Assembly: GCF_030272615.1 (NCBI RefSeq) | Contig: NC_081408.1 | Location: forward strand, 403,799,389-403,863,388 | Direction of reading: 5' to 3' | Length of the DNA: 64,000 nucleotides | From: Cryptomeria japonica | Lineage: Eukaryota > Streptophyta > Pinopsida > Cupressales > Cupressaceae | Shown: positions 23,126-34,885 of the stretch, in pieces | Layout of the letters: each line of letters starts with the position of its first letter | Numbering within the stretch: the first letter of the stretch is position 1 | Program-made: the position numbers and the translations under genes | The notes under the pieces: model-generated | What the model was told of the DNA's origin: nothing | The model's database searches: none | Seen by the model: only the letters and a program-made list of their open reading frames with translations

Positions 23126-24239
23126 TTGTTACCCTTGGAGGAACCCCTAAAGAGTGAAGTTTGTAAAAATGCTAGAATCTATTTGGTGGATGGAAAGAAA
23201 TTCCTGGATAGAATGAGACATGAGAATGTGTGTTTTGCCTTAGTTCCTAAGAATACTGAGCATCTGGAGCATGAAGAAGAACAACCGAAAGAGATAAAGC
23301 AATTACAACTATCAGAGTATGAAGACATCATTTCAGATAATGTGCCTGATGGATTACCACCTGTGAGAAGTATCAGTCATTGCATGGACCTGATTCCCAG
23401 AGCTAGTTTACCTAACAAAGTTTTACACCGGTTGACACCGGCAAAGATTGAAGAGTTAAATAGACAAGTGCAGGAATTGTTGAAGAAATGTTTGATCAGA
23501 TAAAGTATGAGTCCTTATGCAGTACCAGTAGTATTAGCACCTAAGAAGAATAGAGAATGGAGGATGTAAATCGATTCCAGAGCAATAAACAAGATCGCAG
23601 TGAAATACCAATTTCCTTTACCTAGGATGGATGACATAATGGACTGTTTGAGTGGAGCCAAATACTACATAAAGATAGACTTGAAGAGTGGATATCATCA
23701 TATCAAAATCAGAGAAGGAGATGAGTGGAAGACAACATTCAAGACAAATGAGGGATTGTATGAATGGTTGGTAATTTCTTTTGGGTTGACTAATACACCA
23801 AGTACTTTCATGAGGTTGATGAATGAGGTATTGAATAAATTCTTGGGTAAGTTTGTTATTATATATTTGGATGACATTATGATTTTTCAGTAAGAAAAAA
23901 GAAGAGCATTTGTTGCATTTAAGACAATTTTTGCTAAGGTTGAGAGAAGAAAAGTTGTTGATAAATCTTAAGAAGTGTACTTTCATGAAGGAAGAGTTAA
24001 TCTAATTGGGATTTGTGATATCTGCGGATGGATTGAAGATGGACCCTGAGAAAGTAAAAGCAATTGTTGAATGGAGTACACCTAAAAGCATTGGAGAGGT
24101 AAGATCATTTCACGAATTGCCTAGTTTCTATCGGAAGTTCATCAGAAATTTCAGTTTAGTTTGTAACCCTATGACTGAGACAATGAGGGGAGATGGGAAG
24201 GAATTCAAGTGGACAACCAAAAGCAAACAAAAGTTTTGA
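23126..24239 (+). pseudogene. RT: Chromovirus reverse transcriptase
   Basis: Upstream linker, then [54 protein letters not shown] and the catalytic YLDD (within [11 protein letters not shown], near 23870). A frameshift at about 23890 moves the thumb into another frame (24006-24239; LGFVISADGLKMDPEKV). Stops occur at 23501, 23567 and 24001. The order and spacing are those of plant chromovirus RTs. Confidence 0.9.
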
Positions 24240-24760
24240 AATGCTGAAGTAGAAAGTGACTGAGCAACATGTCTTAGCTTTACCGGATTTCAACAAAGTG
24301 TTTCAAGTAGATTGTGATGTAAGTGGAACTGCAATTGGAGTCATATTGAGTCAGGAAGTGAGAGCAATAGCTTATTTCATTGAGAATTTGAATGATGCCC
24401 AAAGAAGATATTCAATGTATGATTAGGAATTTTATAACATAGTTCAAGCCTTGAAGAAATGGAGACATTACCTATTGCCTAAGGAGTTTGTGTTATATAC
24501 CGATTATCAAGCCTTGCACTATTTGAATATTCAGAGTCTGTTGAACCAGAGACATATGAGATGGGTAGAATTTTGCAGAGTTACACCTTTCTGTTGAAGC
24601 ATGGAAGTGGTAAATCTAACAAATTTGTTGATGCATTGAGTAGAAGGAGGAATTTGCTGACAGAGATGAGAGTGACAGTATTAGGATTTGAGGAGTTGAT
24701 GACCTTGTATGATGATTACTTGAATTTTGTAGAACCTTGGCAAGCATGTAGAGAACCGGC
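24240..24760 (+). pseudogene. RNH: Chromovirus RNase H and tether
   Basis: After a further frameshift the catalytic start reads VFQVDCDVSGTAIGVILSQ (near 24300); then YTDYQALHYLN, with the second Asp, and HGSGKSNKFVDALSRR (near 24600), with the final Asp. A TAG at about 24424 and frame changes near 24550 and 24760 disrupt it. Confidence 0.85.
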
Positions 24761-25705
24761 TTGGTAGATAGAAGAAAGTGGTTGGATTACTTCACTCAGG
24801 ATGGCATGATATTCAGAGGAGTTCAGTTGTGCACACCTAAGAGTTCTATGAGGAAAAATCTGATAAAGGAGAAACATAGTGGAGGATTAGTCGAACACTT
24901 TGGTGTTGACAAAATAGTAGCATTGGTGAGTGAGCATTACTTTTGGCCTCAAATTAATAAAGATGTTAGGAAATATGTGCAGAGTTGTAGGATTTGTCAA
25001 CTTGCAAAAGATAGTAGTCAGAATGTGGGATTGTATAAGCCTTTGATAGTACTAGAGAGACCTTGGGAGGATATAAGCATGGATTTCATACTTGGATTGC
25101 CTAAGACATGGAGAGGGAATGATTCTATATTTTTGGTAGTGGATAGATTCTCAAAGATGGATAATTTCATACCTTGTCAGAAAACATTAGATGTAGTGCA
25201 TATAGATAACCTATTTTTCAAGGAAGTGGTGAGATTGCATGGATTACCTAAGAGAATAGTTTCAGATAAAGATACTAAGTTTGTTGGTTATTTTTTTAGA
25301 ACACTTTGGGAAAAGATGAAGACGGATTTGAAATTCAGTTCTATTTTTCACCCACAGGTCGATGGACGGACATAAGTAGTAAACTGGAGCTTGGGAAATT
25401 TGTTAAGATGCTTAGTTGGAGAAAAGACCGAAAGTTGGGATTTGATTCTTGCACCAAAAGAGTTTGCCTACAATAATTTAGTGAACAGGACTACCGGAAG
25501 AAAACCTTTTGAGATTGTTACCAGAGCACACCCTAGAGATATATCAAAATTAAGAGAAGTCAGTAATGAAGACAAGCAGAGTGCAGAGGCAGAAAACTTT
25601 GCAGATCACATGAAGGCCTCGCATATTCAGGTTAAGCAGCATTTGGAGGACATGAACAGCAATTATAAGGAGAAAGCGAATGAGAAAAGAAGACAAGGAA
25701 TTTGA
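24761..25705 (+). pseudogene. INT: Chromovirus integrase with catalytic Glu codon mutated to stop
   Basis: The zinc domain has KHSGGLVEHFGVDK and CRICQLAK. The core has Asp in DISMDFILGLP and Asp in IVSDKDTKF. At the third catalytic position, where FHPQVDGRT is normally followed by Glu-Val-Val-Asn, the Glu codon is TAA (25373-25375), so one base change has removed the active site and ended the protein. The open frame resumes in the same register. A frameshift follows near 25700. Confidence 0.9.
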
Positions 25706-26130
25706 AGTTGGTGATGAAGTGATGGTGTATTTGAGAAAATAAAGATTTCCAGCTAGAACCTATATCAATTTGCAGATGGGAAAGTTTGGACCTTATAAGA
25801 TCTTAAGGAAGTTCAGTTCTAGAAATGCATATGAAGTGGAGTTACTGGATAGTTTGAGTATTTCACCTATATTTAACATTGAAAATATATATCAGTATCA
25901 TGAACTGGAATTTAGTAAGGATAGTATTGCAGACTTGGAGAAACATTTTCCCCAGAAGGAGCCAGATCAGATTGAAGATATTTTTGACAATGGGATTAGG
26001 CATAGCACCTGAAGTAGTCAGTATAAGGAGTATCTTGTGAAATGGAAGGACAGACTAGTTGAAGATTCATCTTGGATTTCTTAGGTAGAGGTAGACCACC
26101 TTGGTTTTCCTCTGACCCCGGCAAAGTGAG
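25706..26130 (+). pseudogene. Chromovirus integrase C-terminus and chromodomain
   Basis: GKFGPYKILRKFSSRNAYEVEL is the conserved GPY/F module. The chromodomain follows at about 25960-26080 (EDIFDNGIRHS, then EYLVKWKDRLVEDSSWIS), which in this group directs insertion to marked chromatin. The aromatic Tyr/Trp/Trp positions are partly kept (YLVKW, SSW). Stops lie at 26010-26012 and near 26083. Confidence 0.85.
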
Positions 26131-26160
26131 AGACTCACTTTTTCAACAACCCCAGATGTC

Positions 26161-28436
26161 TAGTGCAGGAGCATCCCTGGTTCTTGGCAATCTTGCATCA
26201 ACCAAAAAAAAATGTCTTTTCTATTTGTTTCTATTTTGGTTGTTTTAGTATTTCATTCTGCATTTTCTTCCATTGGATCACCGGATCTTGTGGAGTTGGA
26301 TTTTTCTTGAGGACATGATCATATTCCTTATTCCTAAACTACGGAGAATTTGGATCATTTTCCAACAAGTTATCAATTCCGGTTTCTGAGATAGTTTTCT
26401 AGCACCAAAACCATATGGACCTACTTACATTAGTGAATCTACCAGATCCCTTCCATAGCTTACGGAGCCATGTATGTTGATTTCAATGTTCTTTGGTGTG
26501 TGGCTGACCTTCCCTTTGATCCGTACTTCATCCTTTGGATTTTTCAGAGGAATCTCTTTGGCGGAGGCCAACCTATTAGTTTTCAGGTTTGGTCTTGTTC
26601 TTCGGTATTTGATCCCTTTTGGAGCTGATCGGATCCCTTTGAATCGTATAAATTATTGTAATTGAGCATTAGAAGTCAAGTAAGAAAATAAGATGAAATC
26701 GGATAGAATATAATAGATAGATTTTAGGTTTGGAGGTCCGGAAGTGACCTCCTCTGTAATTAAGCATGTTTGTGGTGTAAGGAAAGCACAATGCAGAAAT
26801 GCCTTCCTAATGTCAATTAGCAAGGAAGAATGTAGTTTAAATCTTTTATAGGATGTTAAGAATCATATAGACAAACAAATCAAATCAACATAGAGATAGA
26901 ACACCAAGAATTACATGGGAAAACCCTTTCGGGAAAAAAACCCACCACCAACAGTTGAACACTTTATTTCCAATATATGAATTTACAATAAAGTTTCAGT
27001 CTGCAGTTACAGGTATTCATTCTCAGATTCTCACGAAATGGATACTACAATCAGCATATGATAATCAATTTTTCACCATAGTTATCCAGTGGCTACATAT
27101 ATCAGATTAACGTCAGTTCATCTGAGCAACTGCACCAACGGTTTGAAGTCTAACTGTTTGCATCAGTCTGCATTCATGAGAAACACAATATCCCACATGC
27201 ACTAGGAAGTTGGGTCAGTTCATATTCATATACACCAACAAGACCATCTTCAATGTCCAATTGTTTATCTTTTGGACTCCAGTTTGAGTGCACACCTGTA
27301 GTCGGTCTCTACTCCACTTTCTCGACCTCTAGCTCGCATCTTTGCCAGTCTATCATGGACTCACCACTGGAATGAAGCTCTTTTTTGTCGTTGGGTCACG
27401 ATGGAAAGTCTAACGAGAAATTTCCCATCACGACCTAGTGACCACTGTCAGATCTTCTGTGATCGTCATTTGATCATCTGCGATCTTCTCAGCCTTTAAC
27501 TCGCCTTAGCCGCTCTCCTGTCAGGTCCCACCACTTGGTCGCCATGTCACGAGGGGTAACATTTTGGGCACCTCACAACCTCTGTACAAAGAAAGTCACT
27601 GATAGTCCCAAAATTTTACTCCATCATTGATCTTCCTTGGATCTATCATTGGATCTTCTCGATTTGCATGACCCTTATCTCACCTGGGCCGCTCACTTAT
27701 GCCACATGTCACTTCTTGATTAGCTTTGGAGTCCCTACCCTACCACCTTAGCACGGCCTCACTAACTGTCAGAATGAAGCTCTTCTTTGTTGTTGGGTCG
27801 CGATGGATATTCTAACAAGTAGTTTCCCATCATGACCTAGCGACCACCGTTGGATCAACCTTGATCTGCTCGATCGTTATCTCATCTGAGATGCTCTCTT
27901 GTCGGGCCCCACCACTTGGTCTTTAAGCTGCAATGGATAATGTTCGTGCATCTCGCCATAGTGGTATAGCAATAGTAGTTGATTCACCTTCAACCTGCAC
28001 GTTCTTTAACTCGCTTCTTTTTTCATGTGCTTTGTCACCAAGCCGCGGGGAATAACTTTTGATCATCTTCCCATTACGGTATAGCGACATCCATTGGATC
28101 ATCCCAGACTTGCTCACCTGATAGCCCAATCACAAAAAGAGGGTTCCATCATCCCACCGGCAAGAGTCACACTAACAGTTGTTCCATCAGGATAGGTTAC
28201 TCTGATCAGTCTGAACACAAGTCAATTTAATTCAAGGCACATTTCCAACATGTGGCAAGCCAGTGAGCCGAATCTTGTAACCTGGATGTTACTGATTATC
28301 TGTAATCAGTTTTCATGATCTAATATATTTAGTTCAGCATTGCCTCCATCATATTTTCTTGTTTCCATTATGTTTACTCTTGTTGCCCAGTCCAGATTGA
28401 TCTCTTTGAGGTCCCTCCTAACAGGTGATTGCATCA
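26161..28436 (+). repeat. Chromovirus 3' LTR, split by a solo copia LTR
   Basis: The left part (26161-26775) starts TAGTGCAGGAGCATCC, a mutated form of TGATGCAGGACCATCC, and the right part (28256-28436) ends GTGATTGCATCA. The break is a 1475-bp copia LTR flanked by TGTGG on both sides. No purine-rich tract remains just before 26161. Confidence 0.9.
26776..28250 (-). mobile_element. Solo copia LTR in chromovirus LTR
   Basis: The minus strand reads TGTTGGAAATGTGCC to CCTTACA. Target-site duplications TGTGG are exact (26771-26775 and 28251-28255). The copia signature is present as GGGAAAACCCTTTCGGGAAA (26917-26936). A diverged module recurs inside it, with GAATGAAGCTCTT near 27371 and 27773 and related text near 28050. 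It is the product of LTR-LTR recombination. Confidence 0.9.
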
Positions 28437-28441
28437 GGGGC

Positions 28442-29613
28442 TATGAGCAAAATTAGGAAAGAGTTCAAATAACTACAACTAAGTCAAAAGTAGAATCATA
28501 TTTGACTTAGGACTTGTGCAGTCCTATATGCAAAAATTTATATACAAAAATACATATAAGATGTCAATCGAAAACTACAAAAAATGTAGCTACAACTAAA
28601 AATAAAATCAACTAAGTGTCATGAGACACTTTTTTTTTTTTTTGATCTTGTTTCAAAAATTCTTTAAACTTATACGAAGCAATATTCATCTATGATTTAT
28701 CAAGTCCTTTGGTGTTATTGGTCATGACATGAACCCAGGTGATGAAATCCTCCTAACCAATATAGAATTTGTTATTTTTCTTCAAGAGAAAACCCAAATT
28801 ATCCAGAATTACTTGAAAATCTACTAGCTTGTTGATTGAGAATATGGAGAAATATTCTTTGTCATCCTCTGCATTTACTAGTAGACTGAATTATTTGCTG
28901 ATTGAATCCACTTGAAGAATCTTCTAATTTTCATCCAGGAATGTGCATGGGAATTTTGATGTCTTTTCAACAAAATTGTTCACTTATCAATAAACATCCC
29001 TTTTGCGCTTTCCGCATATCCTTGATAAACTACTCCAAAATATTCATGCTATGTTCCAGGGCCTCATGAGAAATATTTCTTCAATTTGAATAGCTTGCTT
29101 GAGGAAGATTCTTCAGAGCCATACTTTAGATTCACACAAATTGGATTCAAAAACCCACATTACACTTAGAAAATACAGAGGTGTAAATCTGACTTATAGC
29201 ATCGACCTACACTTGGCTGAAAGTTTGACAGTGCAAATTAGATTTATATTTGAGATGATGTAGTTCAAAATTATAACTTTGAACTACACTTTTGATAACA
29301 AGTAAAATGACAAGCTAGGTGTATGTCGGGGTTATAATTTTGAACTACACATGAAAGTGATGCTTGGGTGTTGTTTGAAGTTACAACCCCAAACTACATC
29401 TTGTGAAAGTATGCAAGGGATTTATGTAGTTCAAAGTTGTAACTCTGAACTACACATGACAAGGGAAAGATGGTGGTGTAGTTCAGAGTTGTAACTCTGA
29501 ATTGCACTAAAAGTGTAAGACTTCATTACAGTTTTGAGTTGTAACTCCGAATTGCAATAAAAGGGTAAGACTTCATTACACTAAAGGGTAATATTTTGGT
29601 GTAGTTAAAAAAA
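28442..29613. repeat. Non-coding region with repeated palindromes
   Basis: No gene is seen in 28442-29250. Between 29258 and 29560 five or six imperfect palindromes of about 30 bases follow one another, for example GTAGTTCAAAGTT then GTAACTCTGAACTACAC at 29427-29456, separated by 20-30 bases. This may be the 5' leader of the adjacent LINE or an old satellite-like repeat. Confidence 0.55.
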
Positions 29614-31703
29614 TGGCAAGAGCAGTCCCAAGAGTGGGAGAGAAATCAAGAGTAAGAACAAAAAATAAGCATGGGTACTAGGGAAAGAAATGAGGAGCAA
29701 CTTAGAGGCATTGGATGACAGAGGTGGTAGGAATATGCTGGCAATGGGAGATCTGGAAATGAAAAGATGGGAGATCATCAAAGGAAGATCAAGTGGGGAG
29801 AATCAATAGAACTGGATTTTCAAATGGAGAATTTTAGAGCACAAGTGTTCAATGGATGGAAAGCATACAAAAACCCTCAACCAATTTTGGAGAATAGGAG
29901 ACAAGGTTTCATTTCTCCCCCCTGGCTCACTCGAGTAACCACAAGCCACAGTGGGTGTTTGAAAAGGGCCAAATGGTGGATAAGATTGACATTTTAGGAA
30001 GTTAGACTCTCTATAAGAAAGGTAAGAAATTTGGGTGGCATGGAAAACCAAGATCTGGAAAGAAGTGGAGTGCAGAACCCCCTGGTTGAGACCAATAGAT
30101 AACTGGAATACATCAAATTTTTGGCCCTCGAGTGAAGGAAGAAGAGATAATGTACAAGGGTGAGGGAACAAGGGATCCCAAAGTTATTCGAATGGGTAGT
30201 TCAGGAAAGACTCAATGGTGGCTTGCAAGAAGGACAAGCTCAGAAAGGAGCACAAAGCAGAAGGTATAAACATCACAGGACCTCAAAAGGAGAAAGAAAA
30301 AGGATTCATGATTGAAGAAGAAGAAGAAGAAGAAGAAGAAGGGCCATCTAAAGAAGCGGAACAAGTTCATGGTAAGTCCTCGATCAAGAATCCATTATAA
30401 ATTTGTCTTGAGGAAGCATCTATTAAAATGAATAAGGATTTTTTGAGTAAACAAGCGATTTTTTTAAGTGGGGAGGGTTGGGCCTAAAATATTGGGAGGA
30501 AATTAGGCCATAGTGTTACAATCAGTGGGGTAGGAAGGTGGGTGTTAGGCAACTTCTAAACAAGTTTTACCTAGTCTCCTTTGATTTGCATAAGGAAAAG
30601 ATAAAGCATTAGGTGTGGAGACCTAGTTTTTGCATGGGATTAAGATGAATCTCATTGATTGGATCGCCCATTTTGATCCCTGGTCCTTCACTATCTTAGA
30701 GAGCTTGGTATGGTTTAGATTGTATAATTTGTCCACAAAATACTAGTCAAATGACATTATCAAAGAGATTGGAAGGAAGATTCGTAGATACACCTTTATG
30801 GATACCCCTTTGGAGGATCAGAAGTGGGGATTATACTTCCGAATATGTGTCAAAGTAGCGAGTAATATAGAGATCCCAAAAGAGATAGAATTGGTTTCTG
30901 AGGCAGATTCTTGGAAAGTGGTCATCAAGAGCAAAGATAAAATGGACTTGTGTTCTAATTTCAAATCAATGGCACATGGGAAGGAAAAATGTTTCTCAGT
31001 GGTGACAGAAAAATGATTATATAAGTTTGTGCAATCCCCTTTGGAGAGGTCAGAGGAGGGGTCCATGTAGGGTAGCACTTTATCAGAAATGGAAAAGGAG
31101 TTATTAGAATCGATATGGTTGGTGGGAAAGATGGGTGAACTCTTAGAGGATCAAGGAAGAGGAGGAGGGGATCTTGAAGGAGATGTTTTGGACCATGGAA
31201 GTAGAAAAGAAATAGAGGAGGCACAGGCAAGCACTTAGATAGTCGCTAGAGGGGAGATCCACCTAACAATCACACCTTCTCTGAAGGATTGTGCCCCTGA
31301 AGTAGAAGTTGGGACTCATAATGGGTATTTGGATGTGCCCACATAAGATCAGGTGATAGGTTTAGAAGATCAGAGTCTAATCAAATAAAAAGAAAAGGGA
31401 GGGGAGGATAGAATTGCGAAGGTGGCAATGGAGGATGACATAGAGGTGGAGATAGAGGGAAGTGGGAATTCGGATTCAAAAATGGATGACAGTTTTGAAG
31501 AGTATCAAGCAGGGATCATGGAGGCTATGGGTATGGAGCAAATCCAATCCAGGATCAAAACTCTCAAAGTTAGAACCAACAGAAAGAAGGGATTCATGAA
31601 AAACAAAGCAAGATTGGCAATAGCTGGTGGTGCCAAGGGGAAAACCAAGCTCTTTAAAAATATTCTTAGAAACGAGGAGTTACCCCATCTCAGGGAATCA
31701 TGA
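29614..31703 (+). pseudogene. LINE ORF1 (DUF4283-like RNA-binding protein remains)
   Basis: ORF1 proteins coat LINE RNA. In pieces of two or three frames one sees a start MARAVPRVGEKSRVR, a Glu-rich run from a GAA repeat (30316-30345), a block FRICVKVASNIEIPKEIEL (30839-30895), and a damaged zinc knuckle LCSNFKSMAHGKEKC where the second Cys reads Phe (30949-30993). The block and knuckle order match plant ORF1 proteins with DUF4283. The last piece (31422-31703), acidic then basic, overlaps the endonuclease start by four bases. Confidence 0.65.
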
Positions 31704-32470
31704 AGATCATTAAATCCAGTGTGAGGGGCTTAAATGCCCCTAGAAAATGGTGCCTTTTTAGGTACCAAATTGATGCCAGTAAAGCTGACTTAGTTCTGAT
31801 TCAGGAAACAAAATGGAAGAAGGAGGAGCAGGAGATCAAGATGAGAAGCTGGAGACAGTGGGAGGGACTGTTTGTGGATTCCACTGGTGTGGCAGGAGGA
31901 TTGGGGGTGATTTTGAATCTTGTGAAGTCTTCTTGTAACATTTTAGAGGGCAACACAAATTGGATGAGGGTTTCCTTCACAGATCATCAGAACAATAAAA
32001 TTTGGAAGGTTGTCAATGTTTATGGACCAATTGCAATGTAGGAAAACAAAAAGGTATGGAAGGAGATTTCAAAAGTATTGGTTGGGTTTAGGGATGATAA
32101 GATTACTATTGGAAGGGATTTTAATGCTACTCTCAATGGGTCAGAGAATCAGGGGGCATAAGAAGTTAAACTAGGGTGCAATAGGATTTTCAAGAATTTG
32201 TGGATATCAATAAACTAACAGATATAGACTTCATGAAGGGGAAGTTTACATGGACCAACAGCAGGAAGGGATTCACAACTATAGATGAAAAATTGGATAT
32301 ATTTCTACTCCTTGGTAACTGGTTGGAAGAGGGAGATTAGTGTGCGACATCAATTCTTCTTTTCAATGGATTTGATCATTTTCCTATACAAATTGTATTC
32401 ACCTCAAAAAACTATAATGGAGGGTCTCTCTTCATATTTGAAAAAATGTAGACTAGAGATCCTACATTAT
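31700..32470 (+). pseudogene. EN: LINE AP endonuclease
   Basis: This domain nicks target DNA to prime reverse transcription. It begins MKIIKSSVRGLNAPRK, with the catalytic Glu in VLIQETKW and the NVYGP motif near 32020. It continues after a TAG at 32039 with GRDFNATLNGSENQG, where the usual Gly-Asp-Phe-Asn has lost the Gly. A frameshift near 32160 leads to FTWTNSRKGF. Confidence 0.85.
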
Positions 32471-34300
32471 AGGATTTGATCAAACAATGGTGGGGAGAGG
32501 TGTGGGTGGGAAACCACTCAAAGATGTTCCTATTTCACAAAAAACTCACACATATCAAATGGAAGTTAAAGGAATGGAACAAGACACATTTTAAAAACAT
32601 CTTTGCTAAAAGAGATCAGATTGAGAAGGAATTGAGAATATTGAATAAGATTGTCATTGAGAAGGGGATGTCAGAGATAGAATTCATCAATGAATAGGGC
32701 CTTAAAGCTAAACAGGCAGAGTGGATGGCCAGAGAGGATCAATTCTAGAGACAGGAGCGTAGAGAGGTGTGGCTTAAGGAAGGAGATCGAAATACAAGGT
32801 TTTTTCATAATTCATCCATGATCAATAGGAATAGGAATAGGATCTTTGAAATGACAAGGGAAGATGGGACCAATATTCATTGAAGGGAGGAGATAAACTA
32901 GGAAGCGGTCAGGTTCTTTCAAGCCCTCTTGAATCAAGGAAATCCAGTACAAGACGCAAATAGGGAAGAGTTTCTAGACATCATTCCAAAGATTATTTTG
33001 GATGAGGAGAACTTAGAACTCAGAGCATCAATAAGTATGGAAGAACTCAAGAAGGTCACCTTTTCAATGAATCCTGGTAAACCCTAGGGCCAGACAGTTT
33101 TCCTGCCAGTTTCTATCAAATTTTTTGGGAAATCATTTAGGAGGATCTTTGGGGTGCAGTGGAGGAATCGAGAAGGAAAAACATAGTCCTTGGGTCTATT
33201 AATCATACCTTCATTTCCCTAATCCCTAAAAAGAAAGAGTCAACTAGTATGGGGGAGTTTAGACTAATTACATTATGCAATACGGTATACAAGATAACCA
33301 AAAAAATCATAGCAAGAAGGATGAAAAAAGTCATTGATAAAGTCATATCAGAGGAACAAAGTGGGTTTACTCCAAGAAGGTGCATTGCATAAGGCATTAT
33401 TGTAGCACATGAAATTGTCTATACAGTCAGGAAATTAAGGTTGCCTTTCATGATAGTGAAACTAGACATTCTAAAAGCATATGATTTAGTGGATAGGGAC
33501 TTCTTGCTAAAAATACTCAAGATATTTGGTTTTGATAGTAGATGGGTGGATTGGGTTAAAGGTTGTATTGGGGGTCCCAAATTCTCAGTATTAGTCAATG
33601 GAGTGGCATAGAGATTCTTTGAATCAACTAGAGGCATAAGACAGGGGGACCCCCTATCACTATTTTTGTTCATCATTATGGCAGAGGCCTTGGGCAGGAG
33701 CATTTCTAAAGCCAGGATGGATGGGAGATGGAAGGGGGTATAAGTTACTCCAGGTGTGGATCCAGTCACTCATCAACAATTTGTTGATGACACCATCCTT
33801 TTTGGGGAGGCATCATGGGGGGAACAAGGGAAATGAGATCCCTATTAGATAAATACAGTAAAGCATCAAGCCAATCAATCAGTTGGAGCAAATCAGAAGT
33901 TTTTTTCCTAAATGTTCAATTGGGATTAAAGAGGGACATTGCCAAGATTTTGGGTCTCAGAGTGGCTGGTTTTCTGAGAAAATTCTTGGGCATAGCATTA
34001 CTTAGAGGGGTAAACAAAAGGTGTTACTAGGGTAAGTTGATTGAGAGCTACAAACTCAAAATGGAGGCTTGGAAAGGGAAATGGTTGTCATCAACTGAGA
34101 GGTTTTTGATGGTGAAAGCAGTTCTCTCTGCAATTCCAGTTTACTCAATGTCTTTCCTCAAACTCCTAGCTTCAATTGAGGATGGCCTAAACTAGATCAT
34201 GAGGAGATTTTTCTGGAGTGGGCCTCATGAGGAGCAAAGACAGCCACTGTTAGCATGGGATAACATCTGTAATCTTGTGGTTGTTGGAGGGCCAAACTAT
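32471..34300 (+). pseudogene. RT: LINE reverse transcriptase
   Basis: The linker (32476-32697, WKLKEWNKTHFKNIFAKRD) is followed by RT motifs: FPASFYQ-like text near 33110, INHTFISLIPKK (33204), FRLITLCNTVYKI (33260), EEQSGFTPRRC (33352), VKLDILKAYD (33460, first catalytic Asp), RQGDPLSLFLF (33640) and FVDD (near 33783). The distal part includes GKWLSSTERFLMVKAVLSAIPVYSM. At least four frame changes and many stops are present. Confidence 0.85.
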
Positions 34301-34309
34301 CTTAGATGA

Positions 34310-34885
34310 TGACTAGTGTGACTTCAAGTGAGCAAGGATTCTAAGGAAGAAATTGATAAACTTATAAGGAAATAAGAAGGGGGGGCGAATCAGTGCAAGA
34401 AAAAACCTTAAGAATCTTATTACACCTCTTAACAACTTTAAAATCAATAGGCATGCAAAGAAAATATTCACATAAGAAAACACTATATAAAACATGCCAA
34501 CCATAACACAATGATTTATATGTGGAAACCCAAAAGGGAAAAACCACGGTGGGAGTTAGTACCCACAAGATTCACTATCTGTAGAATAGAAACCTCTGAC
34601 CAGTTAAGGTCTTACAAATACATCTTGTTAGGAGCAGAACCTGTTAGGATTCACCCGGTGAAGGGATTTTCTATGATGAGCTATGTTAGGATCTTTTCCC
34701 TGTTAGGAGAAACCTCGCAAGAGAATTTAAAATCAAATGTTGAGCTACCCTGTTAGGGGATTTATAGATTAAGCCATGTCAGGACCTACCTAGTTAAGGG
34801 ATTTTATTGTTGCAAATGTTAGGATAACAATAATTTAATGATCTTCATATAACATTTATGTGTCTAGTAAGATCCGCTTCAGTTC
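34310..34885 (-). repeat. Copia LTR fragment
   Basis: It carries the copia signature GGAAACCCAAAAGGGAAAAA (34524-34543, plus strand) and a G run followed by CGAATCAGTGCAAG (34378-34399). The CA-end side lies near 34320-34350 and the TG start is missing, probably removed at the junction with element G at 34886. GTTAGG words recur every 40-50 bases (34628-34820). Confidence 0.6.

Larger units (their letters stand above)
20676..28436 (+). mobile_element. Chromovirus (Ty3/gypsy) with C-terminal chromodomain, complete but decayed
   Basis: Both LTRs (797 and about 796 bp once a nested insert is removed) flank gag, protease, RT, RNase H, integrase and chromodomain. The primer site is of initiator-Met type, as in most plant chromoviruses. 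Flanking pentamers GGGGT (20671-20675) and GGGGC (28437-28441) fit a target-site duplication with one change. Several frameshifts and many stops show it is inactive. The termini TGATGCA ... TGCATCA form an inverted repeat. Confidence 0.9.
29614..34300 (+). mobile_element. L1-type LINE (non-LTR retrotransposon), decayed and 3'-truncated
   Basis: ORF1 remains, an AP endonuclease and an RT of the plant L1 kind follow one another on the plus strand, with no LTRs. The 5' edge is set at the first plausible ATG (29614). The 3' end is lost: the RT-distal domain runs to about 34300 and then a copia LTR fragment begins, without a poly-A tail. Confidence 0.8.

Noticed and set aside
30316-30345. GAA repeat as a functional poly-Glu domain
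   Set aside because: A simple microsatellite inside the decayed LINE ORF1.
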